A stretch of 64,000 nt of DNA, from assembly GCF_004005375.1 (NCBI RefSeq), contig NZ_RZUF01000022.1:1-64000 (forward strand). The letters run 5' to 3'. Below the pieces are notes generated by a model. That model did no database searches and was not told the DNA's origin. It saw only the letters and a program-made list of their open reading frames with translations. Source of the stretch: Rheinheimera sediminis (lineage in GTDB: Bacteria; Pseudomonadota; Gammaproteobacteria; Enterobacterales; Alteromonadaceae). Below are positions 36,074 through 44,354 of this stretch, in pieces; the stretch's first letter is position 1, and every line of letters starts with the position of its first letter. Made by a program: the position numbers and the translations under genes.

Positions 36074-36518
36074 AAACTCACTAAAGAATCAATCGAAAGC
36101 TCAGGGACCTGTCTATCAGCAGCGTAGTGAAGGATGGAGGCTAAAGGTTGAGCCTGTTTTACCAGAGCCATTGTTATGGAGCTACAAACAGATAAACCGG
36201 CATAATGCCGGACCTTAGGCTGAGCTTTCTGACTGCAAAACAAGATCCGTCGCTGAGTTTGGCCTGCGGTTCTGTTTTTGCGTAAGGGGGAAAGACGAAG
36301 CTTGTCCATTTAGATTGGCCGAAAAATAACACCTGGCTTCATACTAACGGATTTTAATCTCTTTCCCAAGATGCTCTGTACAGCACAAATTCACAACAAG
36401 CCTCTGACAGGATAGATTAACTGTGCAGCGGGTTAAGTCACAGTAAACGGACTTCGACAGTCCTGTAGCCTGATAAAGCAGCCTTAGTCACCAGCCTGTT
36501 TCAAGCCTTAAAGCACAG
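36074..36518. other. Upstream region of pxpA; no gene supported
   Basis: About 445 bp. One open stretch of 79 codons ends at the pxpA start, but it is poor in typical protein features and is not accepted as a gene. No RNA or terminator was recognised. Confidence 0.35.
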
Positions 36519-37169
36519 CTAGAGCACATAAATATGGTCAGTGACATGGCTGACACCTGGTGTACTCCAGACTGACACGAGCGCCTTGTCATGTTCAGAC
36601 CAGCTATTGACTGTGCCCGTTAGCACCACATCGGATTCGATGACTTCCACTTCTATGGCCGATTTCATTTTTCGGCTTTGTCGTGCCAGCGCAGTTTCGA
36701 TGTCTTTTTTCACAGAGCCAGCCAGATTTTTCGGAGTCAGGCGGATCTCATTTGTGACTCCCCGTACGCCGGCCAGGTAACACAAGGCTTCAGTCGCTGC
36801 GCGACGCTGGTAATCAAAAGCAACCTCACCTGTTAAGTAGATCCAGCCCATAGCCACTTTGAGTTCGATACCTTGAGGCGGAATATGACTGGACCATTGC
36901 AATACAGCCTCGGCCACTCGGGTTAAATCAACGTCCTGATACACATGTTGGTGGGGCAAGGACACTACAAGTTGATTATCCAGCGATTGTACTCCATAGA
37001 CTCTGTGCACTGCAGATTGAGCGTGCCACAGTTCAGCCAGAGACGATACTCTGCCAGATAAAGTCACAATGCCGGCATGCACTAACACCAAAATAGAGTC
37101 AGACTCTACTGCACTGTCCCACCTCAATTCCGCCTCAATATCTGTGGTCAATTGTTGATCTGATTTCAT
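36519..37169 (-). CDS. BON-domain protein with three BON repeats
   Basis: 216 residues from the ATG at 37169 (AGGA nine bases before; the ATG at 37178 directly abuts it). Three BON units of about 65 residues each are seen, every one with a version of VLTGxV or ITLSGRV (TLSGRVSS, YLTGEVA, VLTGTVNS) and a VSHVTD/GVQSL-like end. There is no signal peptide, so it may be cytoplasmic, unlike OsmY. BON domains bind phospholipid or envelope surfaces, often under osmotic stress. It is 37 bp from the ferritin-like gene and reads in the same direction. Confidence 0.88.
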   Translation of the reverse strand: MKSDQQLTTDIEAELRWDSAVESDSILVLVHAGIVTLSGRVSSLAELWHAQSAVHRVYGVQSLDNQLVVSLPHQHVYQDVDLTRVAEAVLQWSSHIPPQGIELKVAMGWIYLTGEVAFDYQRRAATEALCYLAGVRGVTNEIRLTPKNLAGSVKKDIETALARQSRKMKSAIEVEVIESDVVLTGTVNSWSEHDKALVSVWSTPGVSHVTDHIYVL

Positions 37170-37205
37170 CGATTCCATTCCTGATACTTTGCCTGGTTAT
37201 GCTGC

Positions 37206-37748
37206 TTAGTTATGCTGCTCCGGCAGACCCCATAATAAGCTGGCAAGTTCGTCAGCATGCTGTTCTTCCGTTTGTAAGATCTTCTGGATCAGCAGTGTAC
37301 TGGTTGGGTCATCACTGCCGATAAACTGCAACACTTCTCTGTAATGATCTATCGCAACCCGCTCTTCAATCAGGTTTTCTTTCATCATTTCATATAGGTT
37401 TTGCCCAGAGCCAAAAATTGACTGACTCCGTTCTATCAAACCCTGAGGTGAAAAATCAGGCTCACCTCCCAGTTGTACTATGCGGGCAGCGAGCCAATCC
37501 ACATGTTGCAACTCAGCGTTGGAATGCTGCAAAAACTCCGCTGACACTGCGTTGGCATGAATACCTTTAGCCAGAAAATGATGGCTGCGATAACGCAATA
37601 CACAAGTCAGTTCTGAAGCTAAGGCAGAATTCAATAAATGCACCAACTCACCCCGCCCGGCTTGGTAACCATGGGTAACAGCACCCGCTTCCAGATGTTT
37701 TCTGGCGTGCTGGCGTAATTGTTTATGTTCGGTCATTTGCTTAGTCAT
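37206..37748 (-). CDS. Ferritin-like protein (bacterioferritin/Dps-type four-helix)
   Basis: 180 residues from the ATG at 37748, with AAGGAAA six bases upstream. A four-helix bundle with di-iron-type ligands is suggested by LASELTCVLRYRSHHF, AELQHVDWLA, ENLIEERVAIDHYREV and TEEQHADELA, which give the Glu, Glu-x-x-His and second Glu-x-x-His positions of ferritin-like proteins. It probably stores or detoxifies iron or oxidises it in stress. Followed by the BON gene, likely the same operon. Confidence 0.87.
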   Translation of the reverse strand: MTKQMTEHKQLRQHARKHLEAGAVTHGYQAGRGELVHLLNSALASELTCVLRYRSHHFLAKGIHANAVSAEFLQHSNAELQHVDWLAARIVQLGGEPDFSPQGLIERSQSIFGSGQNLYEMMKENLIEERVAIDHYREVLQFIGSDDPTSTLLIQKILQTEEQHADELASLLWGLPEQHN

Positions 37749-38065
37749 CAATATTTCCTTTTGGATGCTCTGAATTAACTTAATACAGCAGAATCAAACT
37801 CAATGTTCGCTAACGCACTCAGGTAGCGCACAAATTCTGTACTTCTTACCCGTCTTCTTTGCGCACAGCAGTGATCCGGCAGCGGCAGGAACCTAACTGT
37901 GGCATTGCTGCACAGAGTGAATTCTGCTCACTTTGTGCCAGCAGCGCTGTACTGCATCCAGATTGAGTCCGCTAAAATTTACGGTTGCAAAGTTCAAATG
38001 TAGACCGGGTTGCCACCAGAGCTACCTGCTCTGGCAGTTATCCGCATCACAAGGTCACTGCTTAC
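37749..38065. other. Intergenic region with an 11-bp inverted repeat
   Basis: About 317 bp. GCACAGAGTGA (37910-37920) pairs with TCACTTTGTGC (37928-37938), one mismatch, and the stem can extend with CTG/CAG. There is no T run, so it may be a regulatory hairpin or a poor terminator of the OmpA-like gene. Nothing else was recognised. Confidence 0.35.
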
Positions 38066-38929
38066 TCAGAGTGCTGCAGCTGTTGTATTGGCAATAATGA
38101 CTTCCACTCTGCGATTTTGCTGACGACTGCTGGCTGTATCGTTATCAGTGACAGGTGAATGTTCACCTAAACCTGATGCATTCAAGCGATTCGACGCTAT
38201 TCCCTGATTCTCCAGATAACGTCGCACTGAGTTAGCGCGCCGCTCTGACAAACCTTGATTCGAATCAGAACTACCAACGCTGTCAGTATGGCCCTCAATC
38301 TTTACAGTGCGCTCTGGATAACGGGTCAAGAAAGCAGAGAGTTTCGACAAGTTAGTCCGGGAAGCATCTTTGAGCTCGGCACGGCCTGTATCAAAAAGCA
38401 CATCGCCCAAAGTCACAACCCAGCCCCTTTCGGTTTGTTTTGCGTTGAGCTCGCTAATTTCTCGCTCTAACTCTAAAGCCTGTTGTCTGGCCATTTCCGA
38501 TTCAGCCTGAGCTGTAGTTGCATCCTGCCTGGCTAATTTAGCGTCATAACGGGCTGCATCTGCCTCCTGAGTTCTGGAATTCAGACGGGCATCCGCTTGT
38601 TGTTGTCCCAAGCTTTTGTATTGATCTTCCAGATAACTGGTCTGTGCCACAGCCTTCGCAATATCCACTTTTTTGTCTGCCAATTTGACTCTGTAGATGG
38701 CCAGAGCTTTGTCTTTCGTTGGTTGCTCTGCTGTGACGACAGCTGTAGTCGCCTGCTGTACCGGCAATACAGCCCTGTTTGTCATCGCCGGGTCGGCCTG
38801 CAAGGCCGTTAGTTTTTGTCTGACCGCATAAGATCCCTCAGGTTTAACTACTGTAGCGCTACAACCGGATAAACCCATAACACCAGCGATTAGGACAAGA
38901 ATTGGCGTTGTACTTGTTGTAATTTTCAT
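38066..38929 (-). CDS. OmpA-family lipoprotein with DUF4398-like N-terminal part
   Basis: 287 residues. Lipobox LSGC within the first 25 residues. The middle is Ala-, Gln- and Asp-rich coiled coil (about 85-165), and the C-terminal 115 residues are a typical OmpA peptidoglycan-binding domain (TLGDVLFDTG, IEGHTDSVG, NQGLSERRA, GLGEHSPV, RRVEVII). It should link the outer membrane to peptidoglycan. The gene starts within the last four bases of the preceding DUF4398 gene (ATGA), forming an operon. Confidence 0.9.
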   Translation of the reverse strand: MKITTSTTPILVLIAGVMGLSGCSATVVKPEGSYAVRQKLTALQADPAMTNRAVLPVQQATTAVVTAEQPTKDKALAIYRVKLADKKVDIAKAVAQTSYLEDQYKSLGQQQADARLNSRTQEADAARYDAKLARQDATTAQAESEMARQQALELEREISELNAKQTERGWVVTLGDVLFDTGRAELKDASRTNLSKLSAFLTRYPERTVKIEGHTDSVGSSDSNQGLSERRANSVRRYLENQGIASNRLNASGLGEHSPVTDNDTASSRQQNRRVEVIIANTTAAAL

Positions 38930-39345
38930 TGCATTTGTCCTGTTTTACGTTGCATTTCCAGCCTTAACACATCGATATTTTTTTGCATATCGTCGATAAC
39001 AGCTCTTATTTTTCCCTCTCCCGCCCGGGCAGAAGCCAGTTCAGCACCCGCTTTAGATAACTCGGCATAACGACTCGCTGCCACCATATCTTCATTCTGA
39101 ACAGCAGTGCGCGCAGAGACTAAATCTGCTCTGGCCTCCAGTAATTCAGGCAATGCATAATCACTGGCTGTGATGCGCTCAGCTGCCGCTATGGCTTGTT
39201 CTGCTGATTGGATCTGCCCTGTCGGTGCTTCAGGGGCTGAAGCACAAGAAGCCAGCAGCGCAGTCAGACTGATGAGCACTATAGTCTGGCGAACAGATGG
39301 GTAGAGGTTTGAGGCATACGAAAATACATTCGTGGATAAATACAT
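38926..39345 (-). CDS. DUF4398 lipoprotein, partner of OmpA-like gene
   Basis: 139 residues from the ATG at 39345 (GGGAG upstream; an earlier in-frame ATG at 39369 is not favoured). The signal ends in a lipobox LLASC, then a helical region of Ala/Glu-rich heptads (QSAEQAIAAAERITASDYAL) typical of DUF4398. Its 3' end overlaps the OmpA-family gene. Together they probably build an envelope-stabilising lipoprotein pair. Confidence 0.82.
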   Translation of the reverse strand: MYLSTNVFSYASNLYPSVRQTIVLISLTALLASCASAPEAPTGQIQSAEQAIAAAERITASDYALPELLEARADLVSARTAVQNEDMVAASRYAELSKAGAELASARAGEGKIRAVIDDMQKNIDVLRLEMQRKTGQMQ

Positions 39346-39665
39346 GGTAACTCCCTGATCATTAATCAATAAACAACACCAAAGGACAATTCTCTTGCTG
39401 AAATTCAGCCGGGTACTAGTCTGACTGTGGTTGCATTCTGCCCCCTCAGCTCAGTGTTATCGGTGCGCCAGCGCGCACAAAATCACATGACTGGAACTGA
39501 TCAAAAAAATGAAGATGTAAAACAAAGTGAATACACAGCTTTGTGTTACGGCCCACATACAGTCCAGTTTCGACCCTGTACTCTGCTTCCTCACTCTGGG
39601 CAAAAGGATTTGACGCTAAGATTTTTTCAAGGACCAGATTTCTTCTACTCTAAAAGGATGCATGT
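39346..39665. other. Divergent promoter region with perfect palindrome
   Basis: About 320 bp between the divergent DUF4398 and YqjD-like genes. It contains the 16-bp palindromic hairpin GTGCGC-CAGC-GCGCAC at 39463-39478, a possible operator. An ORF at 39427-39723 is not accepted, as it runs into the YqjD-like gene in another frame. Confidence 0.4.
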
Positions 39666-40016
39666 ATGTCAAATCATATCGATGGCGCAGCTCAACATAT
39701 CAGCACTAGTGGCCCGGCTTTAACCGATGAATTCCACAACTTTATTGCTGACATCGAAGACTTACTCAAAACCACAACTTCTTTGACAGGAGCAGAATTT
39801 GAGCAAGCAAAGAAAAAGCTGACTGAGCGAGTGGCAACAGCCAAAGCCTCAGTGGAAGGGATAGGACAAAACTTTGCTGCCAAGGCACGACACTCAGCAG
39901 AAGTTACAGACCGTTACGTGCACCAGCAGCCTTGGCAATCTATTGCTGTTTGTGCTGCAACAAGCTTCGTATTGGGTGCTTTTATCGCTCGCTACAGCGG
40001 TACAGCGGCTAAATAA
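39666..40016 (+). CDS. YqjD/ElaB-like membrane-anchored protein (DUF883)
   Basis: 116 residues. A soluble helical part with alternating charges (KKKLTERVATAKASVEG) is followed by YVHQQPWQS and one C-terminal membrane segment (VCAATSFVLGAFIARYSG), the layout of DUF883 proteins. In E. coli these bind ribosomes at the inner membrane in stationary phase. AAGGA lies upstream of the ATG. The stop codon coincides with the left end of a MITE-like copy. Confidence 0.86.
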   Translation: MSNHIDGAAQHISTSGPALTDEFHNFIADIEDLLKTTTSLTGAEFEQAKKKLTERVATAKASVEGIGQNFAAKARHSAEVTDRYVHQQPWQSIAVCAATSFVLGAFIARYSGTAAK

Positions 40017-40255
40017 TCTGAAGCCGGGATAAGCCGCGCCACTGAATAGGCATCTTTTTACTCCTCTGTGCGTTGCTCTGTCTGGCCATAGCTTGCTACG
40101 ACGAACGACAAAGCGCCTTGGCTCCATAAGAATCTGCATATTCCGTCAGCAACGACTTGTGCTGCTTTGAGCAACAATCTTACTTCGTTGATTTAATTCG
40201 TTAAATCGAAAAAGGCCGGCACTCTTTATCCCGAGTTTTATCCCGAGTTCAGGTT
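40015..40255. mobile_element. MITE-like element, copy 2
   Basis: About 241 bp in the opposite orientation to copy 1. The left end AATCTGAAGCCGGGATAAGC is degenerate; the right end is duplicated (TTTATCCCGAG repeated) and finishes in GAGTTCAGGTT. Internal blocks CCACTGAATAGGCATC, AAAGCGCCTTGG and TTTAATTCG match the other copies. It starts at the stop codon of the YqjD-like gene, separating that gene from the terminator at 40321. Confidence 0.75.
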
Positions 40256-40320
40256 GAATAATTCAGCCCCCATCCACTCAGGACGCAGTTTTTATATCCT
40301 GAAATAAGGCGGGTAAATAT

Positions 40321-40346
40321 ACCGACCAGTTTAAGGTCGGTTTTTT
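40321..40346 (+). terminator. Terminator or attenuator before the YqjE-like gene
   Basis: Stem ACCGACC/GGTCGGT with a 7-base loop and six T. It ends 13 bp before the ATG of the YqjE-like gene, so the downstream gene's ribosome site GGAG sits directly after the T run. It may be the original terminator of the YqjD-like gene or an attenuator of yqjE. Confidence 0.75.
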
Positions 40347-40359
40347 CATCGGAGTTCAA

Positions 40360-40773
40360 ATGTCAATACCTGAAATGGAACATGCCTCTGTTGGTTTTGA
40401 TCCTGCACCTTGGCTTTGGTTGCTCGATAAAGCCAGTCCACAACTGCTGACTCAATTGGGTTTACATAGCCAGTTAATCCAACTGGAATGGCAGCAAGAA
40501 AAACGTCGTTTGCAGTGGATTATGCTTGTAAGCGCTCTGAGCATGAGTTTTGTGTTGCTCGCTTGCCTGTTTGCAGGCTTTGCACTGCTTTACCTGAACA
40601 GGTTTAATCCACACTTCAGCCTCTTTGTTTGGCTTTTACCTGTGGTATTTATCTTGCTTGCAGCCAGCTGTTTTTTTCTAGTCCAGCAACTTGGCAAAAA
40701 AGGTCAGAGCGCCTTTAGTGCTTGTTATGAGGAACTAAAAACTGACCTACAACTTATCAGGCGCCAGCTATGA
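40360..40773 (+). CDS. YqjE-like holin-superfamily membrane protein
   Basis: 137 residues with two membrane segments (about 56-80 and 88-110) and short soluble ends, matching phage holin superfamily III/YqjE proteins. GGAG precedes the ATG. In E. coli yqjD, yqjE and yqjK form one operon. Here the next gene overlaps by four bases. Confidence 0.78.
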   Translation: MSIPEMEHASVGFDPAPWLWLLDKASPQLLTQLGLHSQLIQLEWQQEKRRLQWIMLVSALSMSFVLLACLFAGFALLYLNRFNPHFSLFVWLLPVVFILLAASCFFLVQQLGKKGQSAFSACYEELKTDLQLIRRQL

Positions 40774-41063
40774 GTACAGAGCAGTCACTATCCATCCAGG
40801 TCCAGATCCTGCTGCTACGGCAGAGAATAAAACAGCAACGCCTTTTGATCCAACAACTTATCGAGCCGCAACACTCAAAAGACGCCGATCCCTTTCCCCG
40901 AAGTTTAGGGATGAGGTTGTTACAAACTCAACTTGCGGATTCAGCCCCTTGGCTGGTGCGGCTGAGCAACAAAGTTCAGAGCAAAGAATCGGCCTTGCTC
41001 TGGTCTGTCGCTTTGAGGTTGGCGCAACACTGGCTACAGAAAAAGCGTACGACGCAGCAATGA
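40770..41063 (+). CDS. YqjK-like small protein
   Basis: 97 residues, basic, with helical ends and no membrane segment. It overlaps the YqjE-like gene (ATGA) and stands where YqjK stands in related operons, but the sequence itself is too variable to confirm the family. Position is the main support. Confidence 0.55.
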   Translation: MSTEQSLSIQVQILLLRQRIKQQRLLIQQLIEPQHSKDADPFPRSLGMRLLQTQLADSAPWLVRLSNKVQSKESALLWSVALRLAQHWLQKKRTTQQ

Positions 41064-41202
41064 CAGCAGTTTTAGTCTTTGAATTGAAAACTCAATTCAA
41101 TAATCTTCAGCCTTATGTACGGCGACGTACAGACTTCTAAGTCCAAACCGCATAAGCTGGCGTCGATCGGTCTTGATCGCTAACTTATACATGGAGTTTT
41201 TG

Positions 41203-41931
41203 ATGTCTGATATAAAAGGCCCGCAACAGAATCACCTACTGGCCGCCCTGCCTGCCGACGCGCAGGATAGACTCTGTCCACATATGGAGCTGGTTGAATT
41301 ACCTTTAGGCAAAGTTCTCTATGAATCCGGTGATACATTGCGTTATGTCTACTTCCCTACCAATTCGATCGTCTCCTTGTTGTATGTGATGGAAAGTGGC
41401 GCTTCCGCCGAGATCTCGGTGGTAGGTAATGAAGGGTTGATTGGTGTCGCACTTTTTATGGGGGGCGAAAGTACAACCAGCAGAGCCATAGTGCAGAGCG
41501 CTGGCCAGGCTTATCGTTTATTAGGCCAGCGCTTAAAAGATGAATTTAATCGCCACGGTGCTTTGTTGCATACCTTACTCCGCTACACTCAGGCACTTAT
41601 TACTCAAATGGCACAAACTGCGGTTTGTAACCGCCATCACTCTATTGACCAACAATTATGTCGCTGGTTGCTGCTGTCACTCGACAGACTGGACAGCAAT
41701 GAGTTGGTGATGACACAAGAATTGATCGCCAATATGTTGGGGGTGCGCCGAGAAGGCGTGACTGACGCGGCCGGACGTTTACAACGTTTGGGAGTGATTG
41801 ATTATCACAGAGGTCATATAAAGGTACTTGATCGTCCAAAACTGGAGAGCTTAAGCTGTGAGTGTTATGCGGTAGTCCGCAAAGAGTCTGACCGTTTGTT
41901 ACACTGGGCTAAAAGCACAAAAAGAACCTGA
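41203..41931 (+). CDS. Crp/Fnr-family regulator, first of two
   Basis: 242 residues from the ATG at 41203 with GGAG upstream. An N-terminal cyclic-nucleotide-type beta barrel (GKVLYESGDTLRYVYFPTNS, GNEGLIG) is followed by a C-terminal winged helix (ELIANMLGVRREGVTDAAGR). The end has the conserved SLSCECY motif. It lacks the Fnr iron-sulfur cysteines. It is followed by a similar regulator; both sit inside the envelope-stress gene cluster and may control it. Confidence 0.87.
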   Translation: MSDIKGPQQNHLLAALPADAQDRLCPHMELVELPLGKVLYESGDTLRYVYFPTNSIVSLLYVMESGASAEISVVGNEGLIGVALFMGGESTTSRAIVQSAGQAYRLLGQRLKDEFNRHGALLHTLLRYTQALITQMAQTAVCNRHHSIDQQLCRWLLLSLDRLDSNELVMTQELIANMLGVRREGVTDAAGRLQRLGVIDYHRGHIKVLDRPKLESLSCECYAVVRKESDRLLHWAKSTKRT

Positions 41932-42203
41932 TTGTGCTGTGCTGCCTGACGTTTTCTGCGCTTTTATTGCTATGGTTGTGACTCCCGCCCTCCTGGATAC
42001 AGTGCCTCAACTGCGGTTGTGTGAGTAAGCCTGCGCCACCTATCTCACCTGAACCCGCGATAAGTAGCACGGGACTGCATGAACATCGTTTTGCGCCTTT
42101 GAGCTTTGATGCGCGAGGCAAAAAGTTTAGTGCTGTGGCGAACAGAAATCTGCAATCAAATCAAACAGAATGCTATTTATTCCTGTTAAATAAGGCGTAT
42201 CAG

Positions 42204-42935
42204 ATGCAACGAGCCCCACCACAAAATAAACTTTTGCAACAATTGTCCGATCAAGATCTGCAAAAGATCATACGGCATGGCAAAACTATCCAAATGGAAT
42301 TTGGACAATTGCTGTGCGAGGAAGGAAAAGACTGTGGTTTTGTTTATTTCCCTTTATCAGGTTTTATTTCCATTCTGACCTCAATGCAGCATAACCAAGG
42401 ATTAGAAGTAGGTTTAATTGGTAATGAGGGCATGTTGGGAGTGTTGTCTAGTATTGGTGTGCATCTATCTCCAGTACAAGCCGTAGTTCAGGGTAATGGC
42501 ACTGCTTTACAGATCGAGACTCAGGTCTTTACTGCAGAGTTAAAAGATAGCTCTACATTGCAACACCTAATGCAACAGTATCTCGCGTTTTATGTAATAC
42601 AACTGACCCGTTTAGTCTGCTGCAATCATTATCATGAAACTGAACCCCGCTTAGCCCGCTGGTTATTGATGACCCATGACAGAGCTGATGGCGATCAGTT
42701 TTTTCTGACTCACCAGTACCTGGCTTCGATGTTGGGGGTAAGGCGCAGCAGTGTGACCGAAGCTGCAGGGGCGCTACTACAAAAAAATATCATCGATTAT
42801 CACAGAGGCCAAATTCATATTTTAAATCGCACAGCACTGGAGAAGGTAAGCTGCAGTTGCTATCGCGACTTGCTTGATAAACAACAACTTTTTTTACCCG
42901 ATTTACCTAGTGTACAGACTGACTTCGTTCGTTAA
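42204..42935 (+). CDS. Crp/Fnr-family regulator, second of two
   Basis: 243 residues from the ATG at 42204 (AAGG upstream), giving the same length as its neighbour; a GTG at 42021 would add 61 residues of low-complexity sequence. Same architecture: barrel (FGQLLCEEGKDCGFVYFPLS, GNEGMLG), winged helix (YLASMLGVRRSSVTEAAGAL) and the SCSCY ending. Its stop codon TAA falls in the loop-like centre of a perfect palindrome CGTTCGTTAACGAACG. The two proteins are clearly paralogues. Confidence 0.85.
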   Translation: MQRAPPQNKLLQQLSDQDLQKIIRHGKTIQMEFGQLLCEEGKDCGFVYFPLSGFISILTSMQHNQGLEVGLIGNEGMLGVLSSIGVHLSPVQAVVQGNGTALQIETQVFTAELKDSSTLQHLMQQYLAFYVIQLTRLVCCNHYHETEPRLARWLLMTHDRADGDQFFLTHQYLASMLGVRRSSVTEAAGALLQKNIIDYHRGQIHILNRTALEKVSCSCYRDLLDKQQLFLPDLPSVQTDFVR

Positions 42936-42941
42936 CGAACG
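42926..42941 (+). repeat. Perfect 16-bp palindrome over the second Crp/Fnr stop codon
   Basis: CGTTCGTTAACGAACG reads the same on both strands, with further near-complementary flanks (CTT/AAG). It could be a protein-binding operator or a transcript-end hairpin; no T run follows. Confidence 0.4.
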
Positions 42942-43028
42942 GAAGCAACCCTCAGAATAAGGCAGACTTGAGTTCCGGTATCATGCCGCTGTGCCGGCAG
43001 CTCAGGCGAAAGCCTCAAGGAGTTCTCA

Positions 43029-43445
43029 GTGAATTACAATGATAAAGATCAGTACGGCATTTATAAAAGTACCAGCCCATTTCAACATGATAACAACGGA
43101 CCTGGCCCTGGTCTGATGGGCGCGGAAACCCTGATAGGCAATGATGTTTATAATCACCATGAAGAAAAAATCGGTGATATCAAAGAACTAATGTTAGATA
43201 TGAAAGCTGGCAAGGTCAGCTATGCCGTGTTGTCCTTCGGATCTTTTTTAGGCATGGGGGAAAAACTGTTTGCGGTGCCATGGAGCTCATTAGTTCTGGA
43301 TACCGAACACAAAAGATTTAAACTGAATGTCAATAAAGACAAACTGGATAACGCGCCAGGTTTTGATAAAGACCACTGGCCCGATATGGCTGACAGCAGC
43401 TGGCAGGAACTGATCCACGGTTACTACCAGAGTAGCAACTCCTGA
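43029..43445 (+). CDS. PRC-barrel domain protein
   Basis: 138 residues starting at GTG 43029 with AAGGAG six bases upstream. A PRC barrel covers about residues 28-110 (LIGNDVYNHHEEKIGDIKEL then VSYAVLSFGSFLGMG). Such domains bind RNA or regulate membranes and are frequent in stress genes. A strong terminator follows at 43493-43515. Confidence 0.85.
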   Translation: MNYNDKDQYGIYKSTSPFQHDNNGPGPGLMGAETLIGNDVYNHHEEKIGDIKELMLDMKAGKVSYAVLSFGSFLGMGEKLFAVPWSSLVLDTEHKRFKLNVNKDKLDNAPGFDKDHWPDMADSSWQELIHGYYQSSNS

Positions 43446-43492
43446 CACAGCTCTTGATGAACAACTGCCGATAGTCAAATCACTCAAACTCT

Positions 43493-43515
43493 GCCCCTGA
43501 TTTTGGGGCTTTTTT
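43493..43515 (+). terminator. Terminator after the PRC-barrel gene
   Basis: GCCCC/GGGGC stem with a 7-base loop (TGATTTT) and a run of six T, 48 bp after the stop. Confidence 0.8.
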
Positions 43516-43670
43516 CGGTTCTATCCACACCCGGGTTACTTAAGTTTTAGCCTCTGGCCTCCAGCTGAGTTCTGCAGCGTTAAGAGAGTTGGCTCTGAGT
43601 ACGTCAACGCACAGACCCTGATCAGCTCTTACTCCAAAGTAACTACCTCTTTACCGATCCGGAGTACCAC

Positions 43671-43817
43671 ATGTTAGAAACAATTGTTGCTGTGCTGGTC
43701 ATTTTATGGCTGTTGGGCATGGTGTCATCTTACTCGTTAGGGGGTGCATTGCACCTTTTGCTGGTTGTGGCATTAGTGCTTTTTATACTGCGCATAGTAC
43801 AAAGACGCCGTCTTTGA
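43671..43817 (+). CDS. Lmo0937-type small membrane peptide
   Basis: 48 residues. The ATG has GGAG seven bases before it. Two hydrophobic helices (LETIVAVLVILWLLGMV and LHLLLVVALVLFIL) are joined by a short Ser/Gly turn and end in a basic tail RIVQRRRL. This length and form match the lmo0937 family membrane proteins found with BON and PRC-barrel genes in stress clusters. It is too short to be found by ordinary length cut-offs. Confidence 0.8.
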   Translation: MLETIVAVLVILWLLGMVSSYSLGGALHLLLVVALVLFILRIVQRRRL

Positions 43818-43919
43818 TCACTTCAGCCCAGTCTGGCCTTTTATGAACTCAGCTTGCTTTGAACCAGACTCTTTCAAGCACCTGAACTCAGTTCAACTAA
43901 AATCAAGGAACTACAACTG

Positions 43920-44231
43920 ATGACGATAAAAGCTTTAGTAACTGCTGGCCTGCTGGCAGTAACAGTCCTGGGCAGCCTGAGCTGTGCCTCCAACCGCACC
44001 TCGGAAGGAACGGGTGAATACATCGACGACACAGTGATCACCGCTAAAGTAAAAGCAGCCTTTTTAGCAGAAGCAGGTTTAAACGTTGCGGAAATCAACG
44101 TGGAAACCTTCAAAGGCGTGGTGCAATTAAGTGGCTTTATTCAGTCACGTACTGACGCCAACCGCGCCATTGTGCTGACGCGCAGCATAGCCGGCGTTAT
44201 GTCGGTTCAAGATGATATGCAAATCAAATAA
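43920..44231 (+). CDS. BON-domain lipoprotein
   Basis: 103 residues. Signal with a cysteine after SLS (LGSLSC), then an acidic spacer and a single BON domain (ITAKVKAAFLAEAGLNVAEI, FKGVVQLSGFIQS). AAGGA lies upstream. It is a short OsmY relative anchored in the membrane. It is followed by a CsbD-like gene and a longer BON protein on the same strand. Confidence 0.9.
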   Translation: MTIKALVTAGLLAVTVLGSLSCASNRTSEGTGEYIDDTVITAKVKAAFLAEAGLNVAEINVETFKGVVQLSGFIQSRTDANRAIVLTRSIAGVMSVQDDMQIK

Positions 44232-44354
44232 GCTTTTGGTTCGTTTAGCGCGTCAGCGCACCGAACTGATTTCCTATCCGGTTTATGGTAGTCAAACGTT
44301 ATCCCCCGCATGCCTTGCACCATTGCAACAGCATGCTGGCCCAGGAGAATACTT

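Noticed and set aside
36070-36309. 79-codon frame ending at the pxpA start
   Set aside because: No ribosome site, no protein-like pattern; overlap with pxpA alone is not enough.
39427-39723. 98-codon plus-strand frame in the promoter region before the YqjD-like gene
   Set aside because: It runs into the YqjD-like gene in another frame; composition is not protein-like.
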